Source: Bacillota bacterium (GTDB lineage Bacteria > Bacillota > Clostridia > Christensenellales > SZUA-584). Taken from it: 64,000 bases of DNA. Location of the stretch: assembly GCA_023410595.1 (NCBI GenBank), contig JAEYPO010000001.1, positions 62,001-126,000 on the forward strand, given 5' to 3'. Both the position numbers and the translations under genes were made by a program. How positions within the stretch are numbered: position 1 is the first letter of the stretch; each line of letters opens with the position of its first letter. The notes beneath the pieces were generated by a model. That model was not told the DNA's origin. It saw only the letters and a program-made list of their open reading frames with translations, and ran no database searches. Below are positions 8,525 through 17,424 of the stretch, in pieces.

Positions 8525-9529
8525 TTGAAAGTTATCGTAGATGCTATGGGCGGCGACAACGCTCCGCAGGCTATCGTCGAAGGATGCGTTTTGGCGCTCA
8601 ATGACAATCCCTCACTCGAGATAACGCTTGTCGGCATAGCAGAAGCCGTCGCAGGCGAACTTCAAAAATACAATTACGATAAGCAGCGCATAAATATAGT
8701 TAACGCGACAGAAGTTATAGATATGGCTGAACCGCCTGTTGAAGCAATACGTACAAAGCGCGATTCCTCGCTGGTCCGCGGCATGAGGCTGTTGCGCGAA
8801 GGCGAAGGCCAGGTGTTTATCACGGCGGGCAGCACGGGCGCGACGATAGCGGGAGCCACGCTTATCGTCAAGCGCATACCCGGCGTTAAGCGCTGCGCGC
8901 TTGCTCCTTTGCTTCCGTCCGAAAAAGGCAAGGTGCTGCTGATAGATGCGGGCGCAAACTCCGAGTGCCGTCCGTCGTACCTTGCGCAATTCGCGCTGAT
9001 GGGCAGCATATACATGCAGAAGATGGAGGGCGTAGAGAGCCCAAGGGTCGGCCTTGTCAGCAACGGCGCGGAAGAGGAAAAAGGCACGGAGCTCACCAAG
9101 GCGTCATATAAGCTGCTCGAAACGCTGCCCATAAATTTTTGCGGCAACGCCGAGGGCCGGGACCTGCTTTCGGGCGATTACGACGTAATCGTATGCGACG
9201 GGTTTACAGGCAACGTGATACTTAAGTTTCTCGAAGGCGTTGCGGGCACGCTGTTTTCGATGCTTAAAAACGAGCTTGGCGCAAGCTTTCGTACAAAGCT
9301 GGGCGCCGCGCTTGCAATGCCCGCTTTCAAGAGGTTCAAAAAGAACCTTGACTATACGGAGTACGGAGGAGCGCTGCTTCTCGGAGCGGGCGGCGGCGTG
9401 ATGAAAGCGCACGGCTCATCCAATGCAAAAGCCATAAAAAGTACGTTGCGGCAGGCTGCCGGGTTTATCGAGGCCGACGTCGTTAATGTAATAAAAACGG
9501 AGATTTCGAAGATATCGATCGACGATTAA
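8525..9529 (+). CDS. plsX: Phosphate acyltransferase PlsX
   Basis: 334 residues; makes acyl-phosphate from acyl-ACP for phospholipid synthesis. The start MKVIVDAMGGDNAP is the canonical PlsX N-terminus and is read from TTG at 8525, preceded by TTGAGGTG; this is preferred over the ATG at 8507, which would lie inside the operator dyad. Further motifs are ITAGSTGAT, LIDAGANSE and YGGALLLGAGG. It works with PlsY, encoded at 22,289. acpP follows after 22 bases. Confidence 0.96.
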   Translation: MKVIVDAMGGDNAPQAIVEGCVLALNDNPSLEITLVGIAEAVAGELQKYNYDKQRINIVNATEVIDMAEPPVEAIRTKRDSSLVRGMRLLREGEGQVFITAGSTGATIAGATLIVKRIPGVKRCALAPLLPSEKGKVLLIDAGANSECRPSYLAQFALMGSIYMQKMEGVESPRVGLVSNGAEEEKGTELTKASYKLLETLPINFCGNAEGRDLLSGDYDVIVCDGFTGNVILKFLEGVAGTLFSMLKNELGASFRTKLGAALAMPAFKRFKKNLDYTEYGGALLLGAGGGVMKAHGSSNAKAIKSTLRQAAGFIEADVVNVIKTEISKISIDD

Positions 9530-9551
9530 ATCATTATACAGGAGGTTCAAG

Positions 9552-9788
9552 ATGGTATTCGAAAAGGTAAGGAAGATATTATCCGATCAGCTTGAGATTG
9601 ACGAAGAAAGCATCACTATGGAATCCGACCTGGTGGAGGATTTAAAAGCGGATTCGCTTGCTATAGTTGAGCTTATTATGGACCTGGAACAGGAGTTTGA
9701 TCTCGACATACCTGATGAAGAGCTGCCCAAGGTGGTAACAGTCAAAGACGTCGTACAGTACATAGAAAAGAACGTCGGAGGGTATTAA
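9552..9788 (+). CDS. acpP: Acyl carrier protein
   Basis: 78 residues, acidic, with the phosphopantetheine attachment motif ADSL (Ser35) at the start of helix II. AGGAGG precedes the ATG with good spacing. It carries acyl chains for fatty-acid and phospholipid synthesis. fabD and fabG, often found between plsX and acpP, are absent here. Confidence 0.97.
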   Translation: MVFEKVRKILSDQLEIDEESITMESDLVEDLKADSLAIVELIMDLEQEFDLDIPDEELPKVVTVKDVVQYIEKNVGGY

Positions 9789-9799
9789 AACTGTCGGTG

Positions 9800-9828
9800 C
9801 CCGGAGAGTATCCGGGTATCGTGTTTTT
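9800..9828 (+). terminator. Possible terminator or attenuator between acpP and rnc
   Basis: CCCGGA (9800-9805) pairs with TCCGGG (9811-9816); a TTTTTT run follows after a short gap. Because rnc is transcribed in the same direction, this may only reduce read-through. Confidence 0.5.
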
Positions 9829-9898
9829 TATGCTGTTTGCTGAACTTTAAAAGGCGGTTTGGTAATCTCCGGCTCCCGGTATTTGCCGAGAGGTCATG

Positions 9899-10567
9899 AT
9901 GGAAAAGGATTTTGGGGCACTTCAGAGCAAAATAGGATATTCGTTTTCTGATGAGAAGCTGCTTGCTCGCGCTTTCGTGCATTCGTCGGCAGACATTGGC
10001 GAGAGCTACGAACGCCTGGAGTATTTGGGCGACGCAGTGCTGGAGCTTGTCATAAGCGAACTTATCTTTACCCGTAAGCCCGAGTTTTCCGAGGGCGAGC
10101 TTACAAAGACGCGCGCAGCGCTTGTCAATGAGGGCATGCTCGTCGCCGCCGCGCGGGAGCTCGATTTAGGGAAGTACCTGATTCTCGGCAGGGGAGAAAA
10201 GGCTTCGGGCGGCGCGGAGAAGCCTTCCATACTCGCAGACGTCGTCGAGGCGCTTTTTGGCGCCGTATATTTGGACGGCGGGTTCGAGCACGCAAAAAGC
10301 GTAGTCAAGAGCGTGATGAACTCGAATATCGAGACGGTGCTTTCGGGCGGCGGCGTTAAGGATTACAAGACGCGGCTGCAGGAGCATTTCCACAAGAAGG
10401 GCATAACGGATATCAAGTATGCCGTATACAAAGAGGAAGGGCCTCCACACGACAAGCTGTTTTATGTTAAGCTGTACGTTAACGGCGCTGAATTGTCCGA
10501 AGGAAAAGGCGGCTCTAAAAAGAACGCGGAACAAAGGGCGGCAAAACAAGCCCTTTTGAATATTTAA
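9899..10567 (+). CDS. rnc: Ribonuclease III
   Basis: About 222 residues. The catalytic signature ERLEYLGDAVLE lies at 39-50 (numbered from the first of two tandem ATGs, 9896/9899), and a double-stranded RNA-binding domain occupies ~150-223, ending GGSKKNAEQRAAKQALLNI. It processes rRNA precursors and other double-stranded RNA. GAGAGGT precedes the ATG pair; the second ATG has better spacing. rnc after acpP is the standard Firmicutes order. Confidence 0.96.
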   Translation: MEKDFGALQSKIGYSFSDEKLLARAFVHSSADIGESYERLEYLGDAVLELVISELIFTRKPEFSEGELTKTRAALVNEGMLVAAARELDLGKYLILGRGEKASGGAEKPSILADVVEALFGAVYLDGGFEHAKSVVKSVMNSNIETVLSGGGVKDYKTRLQEHFHKKGITDIKYAVYKEEGPPHDKLFYVKLYVNGAELSEGKGGSKKNAEQRAAKQALLNI

Positions 10568-10583
10568 AATTTACTCCGGCAAC

Positions 10584-10619
10584 GCCTCTTCACGGAAACG
10601 CTCCGTGACAGGGCTTTTT
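10584..10619 (+). terminator. Terminator of rnc
   Basis: TCACGGA (10590-10596) pairs with TCCGTGA (10602-10608), extended by GCC/GGC below, then TTTTT. Confidence 0.75.
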
Positions 10620-10641
10620 GGGGTATAAAAAGGATGGTAGT

Positions 10642-11880
10642 ATGCTTGATTTTTTAAGGGTTAAGGCAATCGACGAGGAAGTTTATTCCGCGATGATGGA
10701 CGAGCTTACGCGGCAGCAGAACAACATAGAGCTGATTGCGTCCGAAAACTTCGTGTCCGAAGCGGTGATGAACGCTATGGGGTCGCATCTCACCAACAAG
10801 TACGCGGAAGGGTATCCGGGCAAGCGCTATTACGGCGGCTGCGAGTACGTGGACGTTGTGGAAAACCTTGCGAGGGAGCGCGCAAAGAGGCTGTTCGGCG
10901 CGGAGCACGTCAACGTACAGCCGCATTCGGGCGCTCAGGCAAATACTGCGGTATACTTTGCCGCGCTTGAGCCGGGCGACACGGTTGTAGGAATGAATCT
11001 TGCTCACGGTGGGCATCTTTCGCACGGGAGCCCGGTAAACATATCGGGCAAGTACTATAAATTCGTACCGTACGGCGTGAGCCGTGAAACAGAGATTATA
11101 GACTATGACGAACTGCGCAAAGTCGCGCTGGAAGCGAAGCCTAAGCTTATTGTCGCGGGCGCGAGCGCATACCCGCGCAGCATAGACTTTAAGAAGTTCC
11201 GCGAGATAGCGGACGAAGCGGGCGCGCTGCTCATGGTGGATATGGCGCACATAGCGGGGCTTGTAGCCGCTGGGCTGCACGAGAGCCCTGTGCCTTATGC
11301 GGATTTTGTCACGACGACGACGCACAAGACGCTGCGGGGGCCAAGGGGAGGCATGATACTGTGCAAAGAGCAGTACGCCAAAGCGATAGACAAGGCGATA
11401 TTCCCCGGGACGCAGGGCGGCCCGCTGATGCACGTAATAGCGGCAAAAGCTGTGTGCTTTAAGGAAGCGTTGTCAGACGAATTCACGCAGTACCAGAAAC
11501 GCATCATAGCAAACGCCGCCGCGCTTGCCAAAAGCTTAAGCGGTAACGGCGTGAGGCTCGTTTCGGGCGGCACGGATAATCATCTGATGCTCGTCGACCT
11601 TACGAATAAGGGCATAACGGGCAAGGACTTAGAGGCTATGCTCGGCAGAGCGAACATTACCGTCAATAAGAACGCGATACCGTTCGATACGCAGAGCCCG
11701 TTCATAACAAGCGGCATAAGGCTGGGTACGCCCGCCGTTACGTCACGCGGCATGGACGAAGCGGATATGAACGAGATAGGTTCGCTTATATCCGGCATAA
11801 TCGACGGGGGAGAAGCTGCCGTAGAGTCAATAAAACAGCGCGTGCTTGCGCTGTGCGCAAGAAGGCCGCTTTACAAATAA
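10642..11880 (+). CDS. glyA: Serine hydroxymethyltransferase
   Basis: 412 residues; interconverts serine and glycine with tetrahydrofolate. Typical motifs are visible: IELIASENFVS, NKYAEGYPGKRYYGGCE, HGGHLSHG and the PLP-lysine motif TTTTHKTLRGPRGG. An in-frame ATG at 10618 exists, but ATG 10642 (MLDFLRVKAIDEEVY) gives the normal family start. It sits alone between rnc and the phosphate genes with its own terminator. Confidence 0.97.
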   Translation: MLDFLRVKAIDEEVYSAMMDELTRQQNNIELIASENFVSEAVMNAMGSHLTNKYAEGYPGKRYYGGCEYVDVVENLARERAKRLFGAEHVNVQPHSGAQANTAVYFAALEPGDTVVGMNLAHGGHLSHGSPVNISGKYYKFVPYGVSRETEIIDYDELRKVALEAKPKLIVAGASAYPRSIDFKKFREIADEAGALLMVDMAHIAGLVAAGLHESPVPYADFVTTTTHKTLRGPRGGMILCKEQYAKAIDKAIFPGTQGGPLMHVIAAKAVCFKEALSDEFTQYQKRIIANAAALAKSLSGNGVRLVSGGTDNHLMLVDLTNKGITGKDLEAMLGRANITVNKNAIPFDTQSPFITSGIRLGTPAVTSRGMDEADMNEIGSLISGIIDGGEAAVESIKQRVLALCARRPLYK

Positions 11881-11899
11881 AAAGATATAGTTAGAAAAC

Positions 11900-11935
11900 G
11901 ACGGCATGGCGCGGGCTGTGCCGTCTTTGTTTTTT
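11900..11935 (+). terminator. Terminator of glyA
   Basis: GACGGCA (11900-11906) pairs with TGCCGTC (11919-11925), followed by TTTGTTTTTT. Confidence 0.85.
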
Positions 11936-12096
11936 CTGCCGCTATAGCTGCCGTACAGCAATATAATCATTTCGAGCCGGCATCAAGCCTGCCCCTTGAG
12001 TCGCCGCATTTACATAGTTCAAATATTGTTTATTTCTTTTTTTATAGCGCTGTGTTATAGTAGTTGTTGGATTTTTTGCTTAACGGAGGATAATAG

Positions 12097-12996
12097 ATGA
12101 AAAAGATAGCTTCAGCGGCCGCGCTTATCATAGCGTTGCTGCTTGTATTTGCAGGGTGCTCTAATGCCTCGCCCGACGCGTCGGCATCCGCGTCGGCGGC
12201 TGCGTCGGCGTCCGCGTCGGCGGCCGCGTCGGCGTCAGCGAGCCCGAGCGGCAAAACGATAGCCGCGAACGGAGCGGATTATGTAACGTCTTTGGTTAAC
12301 GAGCTCGCCAAGTCATACAACAGCGCGGGAGTAACGATAACTGCGACGGCGTCGAACTCAAACAATGGCATTGCGGCGCTTGCGGAGGATACCGCGCAGA
12401 TAGCGCTTTCTTCAAGGGCGCTTAAAGACGCCGAAAAGAGCACGTTTGCCGGTATGAAGGAACAGGAGATATGCAAGGACGGCATAGCCGTCGTTGTTGG
12501 CAAGGACAATCCGATAAGCGCGCTTACCGCCCAGCAGGTAAAAGACATATTCACAAAAAGCGTTACCGACTGGGGCGACGCAGGCGGGACTGCGGGGACC
12601 ATTAAGGTCTATACGCTGGGTTCCACGTCGGACGTAAGGAAGGTATTCAACGAACTGCTGCTCGGCAAAGACGAGGACGGTAAGCAGATAGATACAACGG
12701 ATTCCTTAAACACGATTGAAGACTCCAACGAGAAAATGGCCGAGGCGCTTGCGGGCGACTCTGCCGGAATAGGCTATATGCAATTAAGCTCGGTGCCTGC
12801 GGACGGCTCCTTAAAGGTGCTCGATATTGACGGCGTCAAGGCGACGGCGGCAAATATCAAGAGCGGCGCTTATACGTATGCCTTAAGCTTTAACCTCATC
12901 ACTAAAGGCGACACGGACGCGCAAGCCTTCGCCGATTACTGCCTCGGCAGCGACGCGAAAGATTATATGACAGCAAGCGGCTATATAGTGCCGTAA
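12097..12996 (+). CDS. pstS: Phosphate ABC transporter substrate-binding lipoprotein PstS (paralogue 1)
   Basis: 299 residues with a lipoprotein signal: basic MKK, hydrophobic core and lipobox VFAGC (Cys ~22). A ~24-residue Ala/Ser repeat tether (residues ~28-50) follows, encoded by near-repeats of GCGTCG, then a PstS-like periplasmic-binding fold (IALSSRALKDAEK and ITKGDTDA). It would bind phosphate outside the membrane for PstCAB. A terminator separates it from the next unit. It has no clean PhoP box, only T-rich sequence at 12,009-12,046, so it may be regulated differently from the second copy. Confidence 0.88.
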   Translation: MKKIASAAALIIALLLVFAGCSNASPDASASASAAASASASAAASASASPSGKTIAANGADYVTSLVNELAKSYNSAGVTITATASNSNNGIAALAEDTAQIALSSRALKDAEKSTFAGMKEQEICKDGIAVVVGKDNPISALTAQQVKDIFTKSVTDWGDAGGTAGTIKVYTLGSTSDVRKVFNELLLGKDEDGKQIDTTDSLNTIEDSNEKMAEALAGDSAGIGYMQLSSVPADGSLKVLDIDGVKATAANIKSGAYTYALSFNLITKGDTDAQAFADYCLGSDAKDYMTASGYIVP

Positions 12997-13015
12997 TACC
13001 GTAGTTGAAGAATAA

Positions 13016-13044
13016 GGGCTGCTTTTGCGGGCAGCTCTTTTTTT
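13016..13044 (+). terminator. Terminator of pstS paralogue 1
   Basis: GGGCTGC (13016-13022) pairs with GCAGCTC (13031-13037, one G-U pair), followed by seven T. Confidence 0.88.
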
Positions 13045-13117
13045 ATACAAGCTGACAAAAGAGAGTAAACAGCTTAAAGCGCCTGATTATGCGGCATCAC
13101 ATGTTTCCAGCGGGCGC

Positions 13118-14263
13118 TTAAGCCGCCTTGCGCGCCCAGATAGAATAGAGTATCAGGCCTGCAAGGCAGAACGCCGCTCCCATTCCCAGCGCGAGGCTGA
13201 CGCTTATATCCGCAAGTCTGCCGAATACAAGGTTCGTGAATATCGCGCCCGCGTTCATTATGCAGGAATAGACGGAAAGCAGAGTTGCCCGCGCCGCTAT
13301 GTTTATCTGGCGGTTCTGCACGCTCATGCTTATAGGCGCGAACATCGAAGCCGATAACCGCAGCAGCACTATCAGCAGCACGGACAGCAAGGGGTCCGCC
13401 GTAACAGCTGTTACCGCGCACGCTATTGCTGCGGCGGTGAACAGTATTTTTCCTGCCCTGCTTTCTCCGATGCGGTTTGTAAACCTGCCGGATAAAGCCG
13501 CCGTGAGTCCGGCAAGCGTCACGAGTATATATATGTACCCCATATATTTTGTCGCGATCCCTGCCCGCACGTACTGCACCTGGCTCAGAAACACGGTTAT
13601 CGTCTGGTTGCTCTCCGCGAGCAGCATCGCCGCTATGAGGAATATGAAAAAACGCTTATTGCCCTTAAGAGCGGATATTACGGCCTTCGCGTCGTTTGCA
13701 AAGCAAGAGCGCCGCACCGCTCTTATGCCCGGGTCGCCAAGTGCGAATGAAAGAACCATTGACACGCCGTAAGATACGACGGTGAGAAACGCAGCGAGTC
13801 GGTAATTGTCCGCCGATACCGCCGAAAACACTACGGCCGCGACCATCAGCCCGGCCGTGCCCATGGCCGAATATACGCCGAACACCCGGTGGCTGTCCTT
13901 TTCGCCCGCGGCAATGAAGAGATACGCCGAGTCGCAGCCCGATATGCCCGCCAGCACTACGGACAGCAGCAGACGTTCGGCAAGGAACCACGCGAATCCC
14001 GTTGCCTGCCAGAACACTATCTTTGAAACAAAATACAGCGCGTTGCAGATAACAAGCGTCTTCTTGTAGCCTATTCTGTCCGCGACGAATCCCCAGGGGA
14101 TCTCGAGCGCTATCATAACCAGCAGCGATATGCTTTCTATTATTGTGATCTGAAACAATGAAACGCCCTGCGCCTGCCGGTACAACGTGGCTACGGGGCC
14201 GTAAAAAATCATGCCCTGCAGCAGCGCGATGGCATACATGAGCCGTACATTTTTATTATTCAT
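13118..14263 (-). CDS. Major facilitator superfamily transporter
   Basis: 381 residues, about 11-12 hydrophobic segments, with the MFS loop 2-3 motif GFVADRIGYKKT near residue 58. The start ATG is preceded by AGGA. Substrate unknown; such short MFS proteins include drug exporters and sugar carriers. It is transcribed opposite to the phosphate genes and splits the two pstS genes, suggesting an insertion or inversion. Confidence 0.87.
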   Translation of the reverse strand: MNNKNVRLMYAIALLQGMIFYGPVATLYRQAQGVSLFQITIIESISLLVMIALEIPWGFVADRIGYKKTLVICNALYFVSKIVFWQATGFAWFLAERLLLSVVLAGISGCDSAYLFIAAGEKDSHRVFGVYSAMGTAGLMVAAVVFSAVSADNYRLAAFLTVVSYGVSMVLSFALGDPGIRAVRRSCFANDAKAVISALKGNKRFFIFLIAAMLLAESNQTITVFLSQVQYVRAGIATKYMGYIYILVTLAGLTAALSGRFTNRIGESRAGKILFTAAAIACAVTAVTADPLLSVLLIVLLRLSASMFAPISMSVQNRQINIAARATLLSVYSCIMNAGAIFTNLVFGRLADISVSLALGMGAAFCLAGLILYSIWARKAA

Positions 14264-14445
14264 ATGCTTGTCCTTTCAGAAATTTGGAACGCAACAAAAA
14301 CAGAGCCTAAATTTTAAGCCCTCGCGTAAATATGTTTGTTTAAATGGGACAACGCATTATACTTACAGCCTCATGAAAATTTGATTTTATAAAGACAGTA
14401 TATATTTGCTTAACGGTACAGTCAACGCTTTGTTTTACGCCAGAA

Positions 14446-14484
14446 TTTACACAGGCTTAACATGAAGTTGATGATGGTTTTACA
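14446..14484 (+). promoter_or_regulatory. PhoP box (four half-sites) upstream of pstS paralogue 2
   Basis: Half-sites begin at 14446 (TTTACA), 14457 (TTAACA), 14468 (TTGATG, degenerate) and 14479 (TTTACA), exactly 11 bases apart, the spacing and TTnACA sequence of Bacillus PhoP boxes. A -10 TATGCT lies at 14494-14499, placing the box at about -61 to -23, as in PhoP-activated promoters. Confidence 0.85.
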
Positions 14485-14537
14485 CAAGTGCTGTATGCTT
14501 CAATTATTAAATTTTGATTATTAACAGGAGGATAATA

Positions 14538-15404
14538 ATGAGGAAATTAAGTTTGATCATCGCATTAGTAATGGCGCTGACAGCCATGTTTTCCGGCTGC
14601 GGCACGCCTGCACCGGGCGCATCCCAGGCTCCCGGTGATACGGTTTCACTCAAGGCCGCAGGTTCCACTTCTGTAGGCCCCGTAATGGAAACGCTTGCCG
14701 AAATGTACAGCGTAAAGTACCCGGGCGCGGAAATAGTCGTTGAGGCGGGCGGCTCGGGCGTTGGCGTGACGTCGTGCGCAGACGGCACGGTAGACTTCGG
14801 AATGGCTTCGAGAGACTTAAAAGACGATGAAAAGACGAAGTATCCCGACATGAAAACCACTGTTCTGTGCAAGGACGGCGTAGCGGTCGTCGTCAACTCG
14901 GCCAACAAGGTAACGGGCCTGACAATTGACCAGATAAGAGACATATTCACCAGCAAGATAAAAGACTGGTCGGAGGTTGGCGGAGATAAGGGCAAGATAA
15001 ACCTTTACACGAGAGACTCGGCGTCCGGTACAAGGGAAGCGTTCCAGACGCTGATGTTGGGCAAAGACGCCGCGGGCGAGCAGATAGAGATAGACGAGAC
15101 GCTGTTCGCAAGCGTGTTCGACTCAAACGGCGCGATGGGCAGCGCGGTGCAGGGCGACCCGGGCGGTATCGGCTACATGTCGCTTGGAATAGTGGCCAAC
15201 TACGACGGCATCTTTTCGGTCGATGTTGATGGAGTAAAAGCGACGACGGAGAACATGGCCAGCAGCACATACAAGTATACAAGGCCCTTTAACCTGCTCA
15301 CAATGGGAGACCCCAAGGGCGCTGTGGCGGATTTGTTCGACTACCTGACGACCGATCCCGAATCTATTAAATACATAGAAGAAAGCGGATACGTAGCTCC
15401 CTGA
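14538..15404 (+). CDS. pstS: Phosphate ABC transporter substrate-binding lipoprotein PstS (paralogue 2)
   Basis: 288 residues with signal peptide and lipobox MFSGC. Typical PstS motifs follow: AAGSTSVGPVMETLAE, GGSGVGVTSCADGTVDFGMASR and TRDSASGTREAF, the phosphate-binding loops. ATG 14538 is preceded by AGGAGGATAATA. Unlike paralogue 1 it has no Ala/Ser tether and it has a strong PhoP box, so it is probably the phosphate-starvation-induced binding protein for the adjacent pstCAB. Confidence 0.94.
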   Translation: MRKLSLIIALVMALTAMFSGCGTPAPGASQAPGDTVSLKAAGSTSVGPVMETLAEMYSVKYPGAEIVVEAGGSGVGVTSCADGTVDFGMASRDLKDDEKTKYPDMKTTVLCKDGVAVVVNSANKVTGLTIDQIRDIFTSKIKDWSEVGGDKGKINLYTRDSASGTREAFQTLMLGKDAAGEQIEIDETLFASVFDSNGAMGSAVQGDPGGIGYMSLGIVANYDGIFSVDVDGVKATTENMASSTYKYTRPFNLLTMGDPKGAVADLFDYLTTDPESIKYIEESGYVAP

Positions 15405-15476
15405 CGGATATCGTTAAGCAACCAAAAAGACAGCTTCGCACGCCACTTTTTGTATACGATAATCTCCTGCAATAAA

Positions 15477-15521
15477 GCCTTCCCCCTCGGGGGAAGGTGG
15501 CGCAAAGCGCCGGATGAGGGG
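15477..15521 (+). repeat. Family-A two-hairpin repeat, copy A1
   Basis: Stem H1 CCTTCCCC/GGGGAAGG, then stem H2 GGCGC-AAA-GCGCC, then GGATGAGGGG. Same architecture as the copies around the DUF559 genes at 23.5-24.3 kb and 29.4 kb. Confidence 0.7.
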
Positions 15522-15566
15522 ATGTTGGAATCAGCAGTACCTAGAGTTTTATTCACTTTGGCTGGC

Positions 15567-15594
15567 TTAACAAGAACTTAACATACAGTTTACA
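15567..15594 (+). promoter_or_regulatory. PhoP box (three perfect half-sites) upstream of pstC
   Basis: TTAACA at 15567, TTAACA at 15578 and TTTACA at 15589, each 11 bases apart with 5-base spacers. A -10-like GATAAT lies at 15610. This marks pstCAB-phoU as a PhoP regulon operon separate from the pstS transcript. Confidence 0.88.
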
Positions 15595-15669
15595 TGGCCC
15601 GCAATTAAAGATAATCAAATCGGATATATGATAACAATATAAAGACGAAGTTTATATGTCAGGTGAGGT

Positions 15670-16542
15670 ATGAGACAGAAAAAATTCAGTATAGCGGAGA
15701 AGACTATAGAATCGGTAATGCTGGTTTGCGCGTTCATATCGGTGGCGGCGGTGTTGCTGATAACGTTCCTCATATTCCGCGAAGGGCTGCCTTTGTTTTC
15801 GGGCGTAAGCCCGTGGGATTTTATAAGCGGTACGTCATGGGTGCCGGGCAAGGAGGTTTTCGGTATACTGCCCATGATACTTGCGTCGGTCTATATGACG
15901 GCTATTGCGCTTTTGATAGCGATACCGGTAGGAGTGGGCTGCGCTGTGTTCCTGGCGGAAATATCGCCAAAAAAACTCTCCGGCGCGCTGCGCAGGTGCA
16001 TAGAGGTGCTGGCGGGCATACCTTCGGTGGTATACGGCTTTTTCGGCATGATAATAATCGTTCCGGTGATAAGGGATATAAGCGGCAACGCGGGATTTTC
16101 GCTGCTGGCAGGAGGGCTGATACTTGCCATAATGATACTGCCTACGGTAATAAGCATATCCGAGGTATCGCTTAGGCTCGTGCCTTTCGCTTACAAGGAC
16201 GGCTCGCTAGCTCTCGGGGCGAGCAAGTGGCAGACGATAAAGAGCGTCAGCCTGCCTACCGCGAAATCAGGCATCATCACGGGCATAGTGCTGGGCATAG
16301 GCCGCGCCGTAGGCGAAACGATGGCGGTAATACTCGTATCGGGCAGCGTGCCCAATATGCCGGAGTCGCTGTTTCAGCCGGTGCGCTCGCTGACGGTTAA
16401 TATCGTTATCGAGATGGCGTACGTCTCTACAGGCTCGGCGCATTATTCCGCGCTGTTTGCCACCGCCATAGTGCTGTTCATATTCATAATGATAATCAAC
16501 GCGGCGGTCATAATGCTCAGCAGAAAGAAGGTGAGGGTATGA
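15670..16542 (+). CDS. pstC: Phosphate ABC transporter permease PstC
   Basis: 290 residues with six predicted membrane segments and the ABC permease EAA-type loop (LALGASKWQTIKSVSLPTAKSGI). GTSWVPGKEVFG in the first periplasmic loop is typical of PstC. The start is preceded by AGGTGAGGT. Its stop overlaps the pstA start by four bases (ATGA). Confidence 0.95.
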   Translation: MRQKKFSIAEKTIESVMLVCAFISVAAVLLITFLIFREGLPLFSGVSPWDFISGTSWVPGKEVFGILPMILASVYMTAIALLIAIPVGVGCAVFLAEISPKKLSGALRRCIEVLAGIPSVVYGFFGMIIIVPVIRDISGNAGFSLLAGGLILAIMILPTVISISEVSLRLVPFAYKDGSLALGASKWQTIKSVSLPTAKSGIITGIVLGIGRAVGETMAVILVSGSVPNMPESLFQPVRSLTVNIVIEMAYVSTGSAHYSALFATAIVLFIFIMIINAAVIMLSRKKVRV

Positions 16543-17420
16543 ACGGCGGCTGGAGCTCAAAGGAATTCGTGCTCGCAAATCGCGCTAAGCAGAAGCGCAG
16601 GCAGCGCATAGCGTTTTCGTTTATGTATGCCGCGGCGGGACTCGCGGTACTGACGCTGCTGATAATAATAGGGTTTATATTCGTAAATGGGCTAAAGGCC
16701 GTGTCTTGGGAGTTCCTGACCGAAGGCGTTAAAAAGGCGGGTAAAGAGGGCGGCATACTCCCGCTCGTTATAAACACTCTGTACCTTGTGGGCCTGGGGC
16801 TGCTACTGGCGGCGCCGCTCTCGGTGCTCGCGGCTATATACATGACGGAATACGCGAAGCAGGGCATAGTGATAAAGATAATCCGCTTCTTTACCACTAA
16901 CCTTGCGGGCATACCGTCTATAATATTCGGGCTGTTCGGTTTCATGTTCTTCGGAAAGATATTGGGATGGAGCTTTTCGCTGATTAACGGCGCGGTGACG
17001 ATAGCGATAGTTATACTGCCGACGCTGATACGCACATCGGAAGAGGCCATACTTACGGTGCCTGCGGGCTGCAAGGAAGGCTCGCTGGCATTAGGCGCCA
17101 CAAAGTGGCAGACGATGTACAAGGTGGTGATACCGGCGGCGTCGCCGGGCATTATAAACGGCGTCATACTCGGCATGGGCAGGATAGTAGGCGAGACGGC
17201 GGCGCTGTTCTTCACGGTTGGCAACGGCACGAAGGCTGCGGACGGCCTGCTTTCGTCCGCGAGGACGTTGTCGCTGCATCTTTACAATCTTGCGAAGGAA
17301 GGCACCGCAGTCGATAAGGCGTACGGTACCGCGGCTGTACTGGTTATGATAATACTGGTATTAAACCTTGCCGCGGCCGCGCTGGGAAAGCGGGCCAGCC
17401 GCAATAAGGATATGAGGTAG
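16539..17420 (+). CDS. pstA: Phosphate ABC transporter permease PstA
   Basis: 293 residues, six predicted membrane segments, permease motif LALGATKWQTMYKVVIPAASPGI. It pairs with PstC as the membrane channel. Start overlaps pstC; pstB follows after four bases. Confidence 0.95.
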   Translation: MNGGWSSKEFVLANRAKQKRRQRIAFSFMYAAAGLAVLTLLIIIGFIFVNGLKAVSWEFLTEGVKKAGKEGGILPLVINTLYLVGLGLLLAAPLSVLAAIYMTEYAKQGIVIKIIRFFTTNLAGIPSIIFGLFGFMFFGKILGWSFSLINGAVTIAIVILPTLIRTSEEAILTVPAGCKEGSLALGATKWQTMYKVVIPAASPGIINGVILGMGRIVGETAALFFTVGNGTKAADGLLSSARTLSLHLYNLAKEGTAVDKAYGTAAVLVMIILVLNLAAAALGKRASRNKDMR

Positions 17421-17424
17421 AAAC

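Noticed and set aside
10568..10641. Glycine riboswitch before glyA
   Set aside because: The gap is only 74 bases and is filled by the rnc terminator.
12009..12046. PhoP box before pstS paralogue 1
   Set aside because: Only one TTTACA is clear; other T-rich matches have irregular spacing.
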